In this document: positions 7,773-15,879 of the stretch, one piece after another
Position numbering within the stretch: position 1 is the stretch's first letter
Layout: each line of letters starts with the position of its first letter
NCBI RefSeq assembly: GCF_026130045.1
Contig: NZ_JAIBNX010000083.1
Span: 1-35,133, forward strand
Length of the DNA stretch: 35,133 nucleotides
Direction: 5' to 3'
Source of the DNA: Micromonospora sp. CPCC 205371
GTDB taxonomy: Bacteria > Actinomycetota > Actinomycetes > Mycobacteriales > Micromonosporaceae
Notes under the pieces: generated by a model
The model's database searches: none
The model's input: the letters and a program-made list of their open reading frames with translations, nothing else
What the model was told of the DNA's origin: nothing
Translations under genes and position numbers: made by a program

Positions 7773-9355
7773 CAGTAGGCCCCGGAGGATCGGGTGACCG
7801 CCGCGACGGTCCGCATCAAAATGACCAGGTCGAGCGAGAGCGACCAGTTCTCCACATACCGCAGATCCAACCGGACCGCCTCCTCCCAGGGCAGGTCCGA
7901 ACGACCGGAAACCTGCCACAAGCCCGTCATGCCGGGCTTTACCGCCAGCCTGCGCCGCATGTCGTCCGGGTACACCGCTACCTCTTCCGGCAGCGGCGGC
8001 CGCGGGCCGACCAGCGACATGTCTCCCCGCAGCACGTTGAACAGCTGCGGCAACTCGTCGAGCGACAGCCTGCGTAGCCACCGCCCCACCGGCGTCACCC
8101 GGGGATCGTTGCGCACCTTGAAGAGCACACCGTCGTACTCGTTCAGGTGCTGGATCTCCGCGAGCCGAGCCTCCGCGTCCAGGTACATGCTGCGGAACTT
8201 GTAGATCAGGAAGTGCTGGCCATCGCGACCAACCCTGATCTGACGAAAGAATACCGGCCCCGGTGAATCCCGTCGGATACAGATGGACACCGCCGCCAGC
8301 ACCGGTGACAGCATCACCAGCAGCAACGCGGCGCCGAGACGATCAAAGATCTCCTTCACCACGCGGGCTCCGCCGTCCAGCCGCGGATGTTCCACGTGCA
8401 GCATCGGCAACCCGTCGACGGGCCGGATCGTCGTGCGGTCACCGGCCACGTCGATCAGGGCGCTCGCCAGAATCAGGTCGACCTCGTCTCGCTCCAGCCG
8501 CCACGCCAGCCGGCGCAGCGCCTGCCCGTCCAGCTCAGGGCACGACAGCACCAGCACCGTGTCCACGCACGCCGCGTCGACCGCCTCGGCCACGTCGTCG
8601 AACGTCCCGTACACCGGCAGCCCCACGGCACCGTCCCCGCCGGCCGGCAGGCACGCGCCCACCACCTCCAGGCCGTGGTACCGCTCGCGACGCAGCCGCG
8701 CGGTCATGTCCAGGACGGCCAGTTCGTGTCCCACCACGAGCACCCGGCGCAGGCACTCACCGCGCGCCCGGGCGAGGTGCAGCCGCTTGCGCGCCGCGAA
8801 CCGCACCGCGAGCACCGTCGCGGTCGCCCCCGGCAGCGCGACCAGGACGTACGACCTGGCCAAGGGCAGATCGAAGGCATACGAGACCACCGCGGCCGCC
8901 GCGATCATGCCGAGGCCCGAGCGGATGACCCGCTGGTACTCCTCCGTGCCCACGAAGAGAAAACGGCTCTCGTAGGTGCGGTGCAGCGCCTGCATCGCGA
9001 CCAGCGCCACCGGCAGCAGCAGCGAAAGCAGCAGGTACACCCGGTTGTACGCGGTCACCGTCAGCCCGAAGCGGACCTCGAACGCGACCGCGCCCGCTGC
9101 CAGGCCGACCAGCAGGTCGCCCACCACCAGGGTCCGGACGTACCGGGCCTCCCACTGGGCGCGTCGCGACATCGCCGCGTGCCGCCCGGGTATCCGCCGC
9201 AGCGGCCAGCCCGACACGCGTGGCACCTCGGCGGCGCGCTGCCGAAGGGGCGCGGGGAATAGGCGGAGCTCCTCGTCGAACGCGTTCTCGACGTCGCGGA
9301 CAAGCTCGGCGTCGTACTCGCCGAACCGCCGCTGCTCCACGTCGCCCCCCGTCAC
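7772..9355 (-). CDS. Polyprenyl-phosphate glycosylphosphotransferase (exopolysaccharide priming enzyme)
   Basis: The protein is about 527 aa. It has a cytoplasmic N-terminus, four hydrophobic segments (about residues 75-93, 106-123, 148-163 and 169-186), a CoA_binding_3-like nucleotide-fold domain (about 204-310), a fifth membrane segment (about 335-357) and a C-terminal bacterial sugar transferase domain. Family blocks there include GPVFFRQIRVGRDG, YKFRSM, LSLDELPQLFNVLRGDMSLV and KPGMTGLWQVSGRS. Such enzymes (WbaP/CpsE type) transfer a sugar-1-phosphate to undecaprenyl phosphate to start glycan assembly. No other glycan genes are near. GTG 9355 has a weak ribosome site; GTG 9340, five codons in with GGGGGG before it, is a strong alternative. 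It overlaps cysQ by 1 nt. Confidence 0.92.
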   Translation of the reverse strand: MTGGDVEQRRFGEYDAELVRDVENAFDEELRLFPAPLRQRAAEVPRVSGWPLRRIPGRHAAMSRRAQWEARYVRTLVVGDLLVGLAAGAVAFEVRFGLTVTAYNRVYLLLSLLLPVALVAMQALHRTYESRFLFVGTEEYQRVIRSGLGMIAAAAVVSYAFDLPLARSYVLVALPGATATVLAVRFAARKRLHLARARGECLRRVLVVGHELAVLDMTARLRRERYHGLEVVGACLPAGGDGAVGLPVYGTFDDVAEAVDAACVDTVLVLSCPELDGQALRRLAWRLERDEVDLILASALIDVAGDRTTIRPVDGLPMLHVEHPRLDGGARVVKEIFDRLGAALLLVMLSPVLAAVSICIRRDSPGPVFFRQIRVGRDGQHFLIYKFRSMYLDAEARLAEIQHLNEYDGVLFKVRNDPRVTPVGRWLRRLSLDELPQLFNVLRGDMSLVGPRPPLPEEVAVYPDDMRRRLAVKPGMTGLWQVSGRSDLPWEEAVRLDLRYVENWSLSLDLVILMRTVAAVTRSSGAY

Positions 9356-9393
9356 ATCGTCTCGCGGGGATCAACGCACGACCGCCTTGGGCG

Positions 9394-9975
9394 TCACGCC
9401 CCGTTATAGGCGTTCTGAGCTGCTTCAACCCCTTGCGTGACAATGGCCTCGACCACGTCGGCGGCCCGATCGACCAGAAACTCCAGCTCTTTGCGCTCCG
9501 CCGCCGAAAAATCGGAGAGCACGTAATCCGCGGGATCTTGCCGCCCCGGCGGCCGGCCGATGCCGAACCGCACCCGGGCGTACTCCTTGCCACCCAACGA
9601 CTTCGACATCGACCGCAGGCCGTTGTGCCCGCCCTCGCCGCCGCCGAGCTTCGCCCTCACCTGCCCGTACCCGATGTCCAGCTCATCGTGCACCGCGATG
9701 ATCTGCCCGATCGGTACCTTGTAGAACTGCGCCAGCGCCGCCGCCGGCCCGCCCGACAGGTTCATGTACGTCAACGGCTTCGCGAGGATCACCTTCGGCC
9801 CGCCGTACCCGACACGCCCCTCGGCCACCTCGGCGACCGCGCGACGATGCCGCCCGAACTTCGCGCCGATACGCCCGGCCAGCAGGTCGGCCACCAGGAA
9901 GCCGACGTTGTGCCGGTTGCGCGCGTACTCCTTGCCCGGATTGCCAAGCCCAACCACGAGCCAGCTCTCGTCCAC
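9394..9975 (-). CDS. pth: Peptidyl-tRNA hydrolase
   Basis: This 193-aa enzyme frees tRNA from peptidyl-tRNA that drops off ribosomes. It has the family N-terminus [20 protein letters not shown], with the catalytic His at about residue 22, the block [15 protein letters not shown], and [12 protein letters not shown]. The length is typical. The start is GTG with an AGGGGTAGG stretch just upstream. It lies downstream of rplY beyond a hairpin and 38 nt upstream of the glycosylphosphotransferase. The rplY-pth pairing is a common actinobacterial arrangement. Confidence 0.96.
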   Translation of the reverse strand: MDESWLVVGLGNPGKEYARNRHNVGFLVADLLAGRIGAKFGRHRRAVAEVAEGRVGYGGPKVILAKPLTYMNLSGGPAAALAQFYKVPIGQIIAVHDELDIGYGQVRAKLGGGEGGHNGLRSMSKSLGGKEYARVRFGIGRPPGRQDPADYVLSDFSAAERKELEFLVDRAADVVEAIVTQGVEAAQNAYNGA

Positions 9976-9996
9976 CTGCCTACCCCTACAGATGCG

Positions 9997-10020
9997 AAGG
10001 GGGCCCGCCAGGGCCCCCTT
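9997..10020 (-). terminator. Hairpin terminator after rplY
   Basis: The perfect 10-bp arms AAGGGGGCCC (9997-10006) and GGGCCCCCTT (10011-10020) enclose a 4-nt loop. The hairpin lies 34 nt past the rplY stop and just before pth. There is no U-run after it, which is usual in high-GC actinomycetes, so it may reduce rather than abolish read-through into pth. Confidence 0.75.
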
Positions 10021-10053
10021 TCGTACGTCAGCGGCTCAGCCTCACGGCAGCGA

Positions 10054-10683
10054 TCAGGCCTGGGCCGTGGCCTCGGCCGGCTCCTCGGCGGTCTCGGCCG
10101 GCGCCTCTTCGGCGGTCTCGCCCTCGAGCTGCTCGGCGCTCGGTGCCACGGTCACCATGGCGATGACCAGCTCCGGGTCGGCGGCCAGCTCGGTGCCGGG
10201 CGGCAGGGTCACGTCTGCGGCGGTCACCCGCGAACCACCTTCCAGGCCCTCGATCGAGGCCTCGAGGTACTCGGGCAGGTGCAGCGCCTCGGCGTTGACG
10301 GACAGCGTCTGGTTTTCGGTCACGACCAGCGTGCCGCGGCCGGCCTCGCCGATTAGGTGCACCGGAACCTCGACGGTCACCTTCTCGCCGCGCTTCACGA
10401 TGATCAGGTCGACGTGCTCGAAGGTGTCCTTGATCGGATCACGCTGGATCGCCTTGGCGAGCGCCAGCGTCGTGGCGGCACCCGCGATGTCGATGGCGAA
10501 AATCTGGTTGAGGCCGCCGTGACGAATCGCTGCGGCGAACTCCCGCGCTGGGAGCGCGATGTGCTGGGGCTTCTCGCCGTGGCCGTACAGCACGGCGGGC
10601 ACCTTGCCGGCCCGACGGGTACGACGGGCACCACCCTTGCCGAACTCGGTGCGGGGCTCGGCGCTGATCTTTACCTCGGACAC
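10054..10683 (-). CDS. rplY: 50S ribosomal protein L25/Ctc
   Basis: This 209-aa protein is the long (Ctc/TL5) form of L25, which binds 5S rRNA. The N-terminal L25 domain starts SEVKISAEPRTEFGKGGARR and contains GKVPAVLYGHGEKP. A C-terminal beta domain follows (about residues 100-185), and the protein ends in an acidic Ala/Glu tail. GTG 10683 has AGGAG at 7 nt. Order prs-rplY-pth is the standard actinobacterial one. The 211 bp between prs and this gene probably hold its own promoter. Confidence 0.95.
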   Translation of the reverse strand: MSEVKISAEPRTEFGKGGARRTRRAGKVPAVLYGHGEKPQHIALPAREFAAAIRHGGLNQIFAIDIAGAATTLALAKAIQRDPIKDTFEHVDLIIVKRGEKVTVEVPVHLIGEAGRGTLVVTENQTLSVNAEALHLPEYLEASIEGLEGGSRVTAADVTLPPGTELAADPELVIAMVTVAPSAEQLEGETAEEAPAETAEEPAEATAQA

Positions 10684-10894
10684 GGAAGTACTCCTGATGC
10701 TTTCGTCTGCTGCGTGGGGTCGGCGGCTGCGGTGCCGGGCGAGGAGGCGCGCTGGGGCAGGGCCCGGAGCACCGCGTCGATCACGGTAACCCCGTGCGGT
10801 CGGTGCTGTGTCAGCAGCGGCCCGCAGAGCACCCTCGCCGTGGCAACCGCTCCAGTCTAGCGGAGCCCAGGCGCAAGTAAGCCCAGACCCCCGA

Positions 10895-11881
10895 TTAGCT
10901 CAGACCGCCGAACAGCGTAGTCACCGAGCCATCATCGAACACCTCGCGGATCGCCCGCGCCAGCAGCGGCGCGATCGAAAGTACCGTGATCTTGTCTAGG
11001 CGCTTCTCGGGCGGCAGCGGCAACGTGTTCGTCACCACCACCTCGCTGATCCTGCTGTTCTTCAACCGCTCGGTCGCGGGATCGGACAGCAGCGCGTGCG
11101 TCGACGCCACCACGACATCGGCGGCGCCGGACTCGTGCAGGATGTCCGCCGCCCGGGTGATCGTGCCACCGGTGTCGATCATGTCGTCGACGATCAGGCA
11201 CACCCGGTCTTCGACGTCGCCGACCACCCTGTTCGCCACCACCTGGTTCGGCTTCAACGGGTCGCGCGTCTTGTGGATGAACGCCAGCGGGCAGCCGCCC
11301 AGCCGGTCCGTCCAGCGCTCCGCCACCCGCACCCGGCCCGAATCCGGCGCCACCACCGCCATCGGCCGGCCCGCGTACTTGCGCTCCACGTATCCGGCCA
11401 GCGTGTCCATCGCGAACAGGTGATCCACCGGCCCGTCGAAGAAGCCCTGGATCTGCGCCGTGTGCAGGTCGACCGTCAGGATGCGGTTCGCGCCCGCCGT
11501 CTTCAACAGGTCGGCCATCAGGCGCGCGGAGATCGGCTCGCGTCCGCGGTGCTTCTTGTCCTGCCGCGAGTACGGATAGAACGGCAGCACCACCGTGATC
11601 CGCTTCGCCGAACCGCGCTTCAACGCGTCAACCATGATCAGGGTCTCCATGACCCACTTGTTGACACCCTGGGTCACCGACTGCACCACGAACGCGTCCG
11701 AACCCCGCACCGACTCCCGGTACCGGACGAAGATCTCGCCGTTCGCGAACTCGTACGCGTCGGTCGGCGTCGGCGCTACGCCCAGCGCCTCGCCGATCTC
11801 ATCTGCGAGCTCGGGGAAGCCCCGACCCGAGAAGAGCATCAGGCTCTTGCGGTTTTCCGCGACGATGCTGCCCATCGGCAT
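10895..11881 (-). CDS. prs: Ribose-phosphate pyrophosphokinase
   Basis: This 328-aa enzyme makes PRPP from ribose-5-phosphate and ATP for nucleotide, histidine and tryptophan synthesis. Visible motifs are FANGEIFVRYRESVRG, the ATP-binding region PFYPYSRQDKKHRGREPI, and the PRPP-binding loop CLIVDDMIDTGGTI in the C-terminal half. ATG 11881 is preceded by GGGAG; a second ATG two codons in (11875) is less well placed. It lies 29 nt downstream of glmU and is presumably co-transcribed with it, as in many actinomycetes. Confidence 0.96.
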   Translation of the reverse strand: MPMGSIVAENRKSLMLFSGRGFPELADEIGEALGVAPTPTDAYEFANGEIFVRYRESVRGSDAFVVQSVTQGVNKWVMETLIMVDALKRGSAKRITVVLPFYPYSRQDKKHRGREPISARLMADLLKTAGANRILTVDLHTAQIQGFFDGPVDHLFAMDTLAGYVERKYAGRPMAVVAPDSGRVRVAERWTDRLGGCPLAFIHKTRDPLKPNQVVANRVVGDVEDRVCLIVDDMIDTGGTITRAADILHESGAADVVVASTHALLSDPATERLKNSRISEVVVTNTLPLPPEKRLDKITVLSIAPLLARAIREVFDDGSVTTLFGGLS

Positions 11882-11910
11882 TCTGCTCCCGTGGGTCGGT
11901 GGTTCGACGA

Positions 11911-13410
11911 CTACTCGCTTGAAGTATCTCCCGAGGTCGTTCGCCGTTGACCCGCATCACCCTCGTCGTGCGCTGCCTCACGCTCGCGCTCCTTCGCGCG
12001 GCGCGCCGCCTCTGCCGCCGGCGTACCCGGCCGCTTACGTTCCGTCCAATCCGGGAAGATCCGCTGCGGTCCGCCCGACACCGACAGCGCTCCCGGCGGC
12101 ACGTTTTTCCGCACCACCGTGCCCGCACCCGTGTAGGCGCCGTCGCCGACCTCGACCGGCGCCACGAACATGTTGTCGGAGCCTGTCTTCACGTAGCTGC
12201 CGATCGTCGTGTGGTGCTTCGACACCCCGTCGTAGTTGACGAACACCGACGCGGCGCCGATGTTCGACTGCTCGCCGATCGTCGCGTCACCCACGTATGT
12301 CAGGTGCGGCACCTTGGAACCCTCGCCGATCGTGGCGTTCTTCGTCTCCACGAACGTGCCGAGCTTCGCCTTGCGCGCCAGCTTCGTACCGGGGCGCAGC
12401 GACGCGTACGGCCCGATCGTCACCTCGGGCCCCACCTCGGCGCCGACCGCGTGTGCCCGCACCACCGACGCGCCCGCACCGACCACCGTGTCGACCAGCG
12501 TCACGTCGGGCCCTACCGTCGCACCCGCCGCCACCACGGTCGCGCCGCGCAGCTGCGAATTCTGGTCGATCACCACGTCGGGCTCCAGCGTGACCGTCAC
12601 GTCGATCCAGGTGGTCGCCGGGTCCAGAATCGTCACGCCGGACCGCATCCAAGCCGTGTTGACCCGGTTGCGGAGCAGGCGCCGCAAACCCGCCAGCTCC
12701 GCCCGATCGTTGCAGCCCAACGTCTCGGTCGCGTCGTCCGCCACGTGTACCGCCACCGACCGGCCGTCCGTCGCCAGCAGCCCGAACACGTCCGTCAGGT
12801 ACTCCTCGCCCTGATCGTTGTCCGTCGACAGCTTGCCCAGCGCCGCCCGCAGCAACCCGCCATCGAACGCGTAGATACCCGCGTTGATCTCACGGATCGC
12901 CCGTTGCTCGGCGGTCGCGTCGCGCTCTTCGACGATGCGCTCCAGGGCACCGCTCGCGTCACGCACGATCCGCCCCAGCCCCGCCGGCTCGGCCACCTCT
13001 GCGGCCAGCACCGTCGCCGCGGTGCCGCCCGCCTCATGCGCGGCTACCAGCGCCGCCACCGTCTCCGGGCGCAGCAGCGGCACGTCGCCGTTGAGCACCA
13101 CCACGGTGCCATTGACGTCGGCAACCGCCTCCAGCGCGATGCGCACCGCGTGACCGGTGCCGTTCTGGCTGGCTTGGAGCACGGGCTCGGCGTCCGGCGC
13201 GATCTCGGCGAGGTGCGCGGAGACCTGTTCGGCGCCGTGGCCCACGACCACGATCGTGCGCTGTGCGCCGAGCGGCTCGGCCGCCGCCAGCACGTGGCCG
13301 ACGAGGGTGCGACCCAGCAGTGGGTGCAGCACCTTCGGGAGCGCGGACTTCATCCGTTTGCCCTCACCGGCGGCGAGAACGACGACGGTGCGAGGGCGGG
13401 AAGAGGTCAC
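11911..13410 (-). CDS. glmU: Bifunctional N-acetylglucosamine-1-phosphate uridyltransferase / glucosamine-1-phosphate acetyltransferase
   Basis: This 499-aa enzyme makes UDP-GlcNAc, the precursor of peptidoglycan. The N-terminal uridylyltransferase domain has VVVLAAGEGKRMKSALPKVLH (quoted in part: LAAGEGKRM at residues 12-20). The C-terminal left-handed beta-helix acetyltransferase domain has repeated hexapeptides and the block HLTYVGDATIGEQSNIGA. It is longer than the E. coli protein (456 aa) because of a charged Lys/Arg/Glu tail of about 45 residues, as in mycobacterial GlmU. GTG 13410 has GGGAG at 8 nt. A longer opening to 13506 is unlike the family. Confidence 0.95.
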   Translation of the reverse strand: MTSSRPRTVVVLAAGEGKRMKSALPKVLHPLLGRTLVGHVLAAAEPLGAQRTIVVVGHGAEQVSAHLAEIAPDAEPVLQASQNGTGHAVRIALEAVADVNGTVVVLNGDVPLLRPETVAALVAAHEAGGTAATVLAAEVAEPAGLGRIVRDASGALERIVEERDATAEQRAIREINAGIYAFDGGLLRAALGKLSTDNDQGEEYLTDVFGLLATDGRSVAVHVADDATETLGCNDRAELAGLRRLLRNRVNTAWMRSGVTILDPATTWIDVTVTLEPDVVIDQNSQLRGATVVAAGATVGPDVTLVDTVVGAGASVVRAHAVGAEVGPEVTIGPYASLRPGTKLARKAKLGTFVETKNATIGEGSKVPHLTYVGDATIGEQSNIGAASVFVNYDGVSKHHTTIGSYVKTGSDNMFVAPVEVGDGAYTGAGTVVRKNVPPGALSVSGGPQRIFPDWTERKRPGTPAAEAARRAKEREREAAHDEGDAGQRRTTSGDTSSE

Positions 13411-13513
13411 GAGAGGGCTCCCGTCAGGGCGGCATGAGGTTGCGGCCTCATGGTAATCCTCGGGGCGCCGGCCTACCCGGCCAGCCGCCAGTCCAAAACC
13501 GGACATTTACGGG

Positions 13514-13588
13514 TGGCTCGGCTGCCAGGACTCGAACCTGGAAATACGGGACCAAAACCCGCAGTGTTGCCAATTACACCACAGCCGA
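13514..13588 (-). tRNA. tRNA-Gln (TTG anticodon)
   Basis: A 75-nt cloverleaf on the minus strand. The acceptor stem is TCGGCTG/CAGCCGA (perfect), then discriminator G and an encoded CCA. The D stem is GTG/CAC, the anticodon stem GCGGG/CCCGT has one G-U pair, and the loop TTTTGGT places TTG at positions 34-36, reading CAA glutamine codons. The T arm is CCAGG-TTCGAGT-CCTGG. The gene sits about 100 nt upstream of glmU on the same strand. Confidence 0.95.
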
Positions 13589-13676
13589 CTGTTGCGAATG
13601 CCAGCGTAGCGCTCGCCTGATCGCGAAGAGAACCGACATCGGCGGTGACGCACTCAGACAGGTAATCCTCGTCAAA

Positions 13677-13713
13677 CTACGGTTCCGTAAGTTACGGTGA
13701 CGTAAGCGTAACT
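13677..13713 (+). promoter_or_regulatory. Tandem operator-like palindromes before the desaturase-TetR operon
   Basis: Two 14-nt direct repeats, TACGGTTCCGTAAG (13678-13691) and TACGGTGACGTAAG (13693-13706), match at 12 of 14 positions and start 15 bp apart. Each is itself palindromic (TACGG-TT-CCGTA; TTACG-GTGA-CGTAA). A further pair, AGTTACG (13690-13696) and CGTAACT (13707-13713), brackets the second. The block lies 34-70 nt before the desaturase start. The TetR regulator encoded by the second gene of the operon is the obvious candidate binder, but that is inference. Confidence 0.65.
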
Positions 13714-13746
13714 TAATCTGTTCCCCCGCACCGCCAGTGAGGTTCC

Positions 13747-14706
13747 ATGTCTCCTGCCACCCTCGCCGAGACGTCCATCCCCAACGCTCCCAAGCCGCTG
13801 ACCGAGGGCACCCAGTCCAAAGGCATCCTGATCGGCCTCTGGGCATTCGTCGTGATCCCGTTCCTCGCGGTGTTCGCCGCGGTTCCGATCGCCTGGGGCG
13901 GCTGGCTGTCCTGGACCGACGTCGCGATCTTCGCGGTCTGGTACTCCGTGGCCGGCATCGGCATCACGGTCGGCTATCACCGGTACTTCACTCACGGCTC
14001 GTTCAAGGCCAAGCGCTGGCTGCGGATCGCGCTCGCGGTGGCGGGTTCGTTCGCGGTCGAGGGCAACATCACGCAGTGGGTCGCCGACCACCGGCGCCAC
14101 CACGCGTTCTCGGACCTGGAGGGCGACCCGCACTCGCCGTGGCGATTCGGCACGAGCTTCTGGGCGCTGGTCAAGGGCCTCTGGTTCGCGCACATGGGGT
14201 GGCTGTTCCACCGCGAGCTGTCCAACCGCGAGCGCTTCGCCCCCGACCTGCTGCGCGACAAGGACATCAACCGGGTCGACAAGCTCTTCCCGCTGCTCGT
14301 TGCGATCTCGCTGGTCGCGCCGGCCGCCGCCGGTGGTCTGGTCACCTGGTCGTGGCAGGGCGCGCTGACCGCGCTCTTCTGGGCCGGCATCGTGCGGGTG
14401 GGTCTGCTGCACCACGTCACCTGGTCGATCAACTCGATCTGCCACGTCTACGGTGAGCGGCCGTTCGAGATGCGCGAGGGCGACAAGGCGGCGAACTTCT
14501 GGCCGCTGGCGATCCTGTCGTTCGGTGAGAGCTGGCACAACCTGCACCACGCCGATCCGACGTGCGCCCGCCACGGCGTGCTGCGCGGGCAGATCGACAT
14601 CTCCGCCCGCACTATCTGGATCTTCGAGAAGATCGGTGCTGCGTACGACGTGCGCTGGCCCAAGCCGGAGCGGATCGCCGCGAAGCTGGTGAAACCAACA
14701 GCGTGA
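13747..14706 (+). CDS. Membrane acyl-CoA/acyl-lipid fatty acid desaturase
   Basis: This 319-aa integral membrane di-iron desaturase belongs to the delta-9 (stearoyl-CoA desaturase, DesA3-like) family. The three histidine boxes are clear: HRYFTH (about residues 79-84), HRRHH (about 116-120) and HNLHH (about 265-269). Four to six hydrophobic segments lie in the usual places. The enzyme inserts a double bond into saturated acyl chains and so sets membrane fluidity; it needs an electron donor that is not encoded here. ATG 13747 has GAGG 5 nt upstream. The gene overlaps the TetR gene by 4 nt (GTGA). The double palindrome in its promoter suggests repression by the downstream TetR protein. Confidence 0.93.
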   Translation: MSPATLAETSIPNAPKPLTEGTQSKGILIGLWAFVVIPFLAVFAAVPIAWGGWLSWTDVAIFAVWYSVAGIGITVGYHRYFTHGSFKAKRWLRIALAVAGSFAVEGNITQWVADHRRHHAFSDLEGDPHSPWRFGTSFWALVKGLWFAHMGWLFHRELSNRERFAPDLLRDKDINRVDKLFPLLVAISLVAPAAAGGLVTWSWQGALTALFWAGIVRVGLLHHVTWSINSICHVYGERPFEMREGDKAANFWPLAILSFGESWHNLHHADPTCARHGVLRGQIDISARTIWIFEKIGAAYDVRWPKPERIAAKLVKPTA

Positions 14707-15362
14707 CAGACATTTCAAGCGCGAACGGGGCGCCACCCAAACCCAGCTCACGGGTTCGGATGCCGGCGGCGCAACGCCGTGAGCAGCTCATCGTCATCGG
14801 CCGCCAGCTATTCGCCGAGCGCGGGTTCGACGCGACCTCCATCGAGGAGGTCGCGCACCGCGCGAAGGTCTCCAAGCCCGTGGTCTACGAGCACTTCGGC
14901 GGCAAGGAAGGCCTGTACGCCGTGGTGGTGGACCGGGAGGTCCGGGCGCTGCTCGACCGCATCACGAACGCGCTGACCGCTGGTCACCCGCGCGAGTTGC
15001 TGGAGCAGGCGGCGCTGGCGCTGCTCGACTACATCGAGGGCGAGACCGACGGCTTCCGGGTACTGGTGCGGGAGTCGCCGGTCATGTCCTCGACCGGCAA
15101 CTTCAGCAGCGTGCTCAACGATGTGGCGCACCAGGTGGAGCACATCCTAGGCGCCGAGTTCAAGCAGCGCGGATACGACCCGAAGCTGGCCGAGCTGTAC
15201 TCGCAGGCGCTGGTCGGCATGGTGGCGCTGACCGGCCGCTGGTGGCTGGAGGTGCGCAAGCCCCGCAAGGAGACGGTGGCCGCGCACCTGGTCAACCTCG
15301 CCTGGAACGGCCTATCGCACCTGGAAGCGAAGCCGACGCTGCTGACACGCCGCAACCGCTAG
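14703..15362 (+). CDS. TetR-family transcriptional regulator
   Basis: This 219-aa protein has an N-terminal TetR helix-turn-helix (about residues 20-70: REQLIVIGRQLFAERGF, then TSIEEVAHRAKVSKPVVYEHF and GGKEGLYAVVVDREV) and a ligand-binding C-terminal domain. GTG 14703 overlaps the desaturase stop; ATG 14760 is a shorter alternative. A frame opening from 14562 lies inside the desaturase. Co-transcription with the desaturase and the operators upstream point to an acyl-chain-responsive repressor. The place next to glmU matches the TetR gene Rv1019 of M. tuberculosis, as I recall it. The stop overlaps the convergent DUF4383 gene by 4 bp (CTAG). Confidence 0.92.
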   Translation: MTDISSANGAPPKPSSRVRMPAAQRREQLIVIGRQLFAERGFDATSIEEVAHRAKVSKPVVYEHFGGKEGLYAVVVDREVRALLDRITNALTAGHPRELLEQAALALLDYIEGETDGFRVLVRESPVMSSTGNFSSVLNDVAHQVEHILGAEFKQRGYDPKLAELYSQALVGMVALTGRWWLEVRKPRKETVAAHLVNLAWNGLSHLEAKPTLLTRRNR

Positions 15363-15823
15363 GCGTGCACCGAGGCGCGGCGGTACTTCTCCTCTTCCTC
15401 GGCGTCTTCGGCGGTGCCGGGCTTGTCGTACAGGCCGGCGGTGAAGACGAGAATCCCGAAGATCAGCGACACGATCACCGTCGACATCGAGAAGTTCAGG
15501 ACGTTGGCGTCGGTCTGCATGACGGTCATCATTCCCATGCCGGCGACCATGAAGAGCACCCCGCCGCCCACGTTGATCATGTGGCCGAGGTTGCCGCCGA
15601 GGATGTTGCCGCCGAGCAGCACGATGCCGTACAGGATCGACAGGATCGCGAACGCCAGGTTCGTCCGTAGGCCGAGCGTCCAGACGTCGCCCCGGTCGAA
15701 GAGCGGGTCGCCCCACGTCTGGATCAGGCCGACGACGCCGAACACGAGGATGTACGCGCCGATCAGGGCCGCGAAGGTGCGGTACACAGGCCGTAGCGGG
15801 TGGTTCACCGGGATGTGCGCCAT
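15359..15823 (-). CDS. DUF4383 family membrane protein (copy 1)
   Basis: This 154-aa protein begins MAHIPVNHPLRPVYRTFA, the characteristic DUF4383 N-terminus. It has four predicted membrane segments (roughly residues 17-35, 53-72, 82-103 and 112-132), with the conserved block MQTDANVLNFSMSTVIV, and a charged cytoplasmic tail. The function of the family is unknown. It is a tandem paralogue of the next gene, with the same start, the same spacing of segments and related sequence. Its start codon lies inside a perfect 13-bp hairpin (15817-15850) and no Shine-Dalgarno sequence is evident. The 3' end overlaps the TetR gene by CTAG. Confidence 0.88.
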   Translation of the reverse strand: MAHIPVNHPLRPVYRTFAALIGAYILVFGVVGLIQTWGDPLFDRGDVWTLGLRTNLAFAILSILYGIVLLGGNILGGNLGHMINVGGGVLFMVAGMGMMTVMQTDANVLNFSMSTVIVSLIFGILVFTAGLYDKPGTAEDAEEEEKYRRASVHA

Positions 15824-15850
15824 AGCTGGATTGTCACCCAGCTATGGCGC
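15817..15850 (-). repeat. Perfect hairpin covering the DUF4383 copy 1 start codon
   Basis: GCGCCATAGCTGG (15817-15829) and CCAGCTATGGCGC (15838-15850) are perfect 13-bp arms with an 8-nt loop. On the transcript the ATG (15823-15821) lies in the 3' arm. The structure would hide the start codon, or it could act as a terminator of the upstream paralogue or as a protein-binding palindrome. Confidence 0.8.
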
Positions 15851-15879
15851 GTGCGCAGCGCTACAGCGGAAAGCCGCGG

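Noticed and set aside
9997..10020. Hairpin before pth considered as a pth regulatory element
   Set aside because: Its place right after the rplY stop and simple GC stem fit a terminator or attenuating hairpin better.
10684..10797. Possible 37-codon GTG leader ORF before rplY
   Set aside because: It overlaps the rplY start by frame chance, has only a weak ribosome site, and rplY has a good one of its own.
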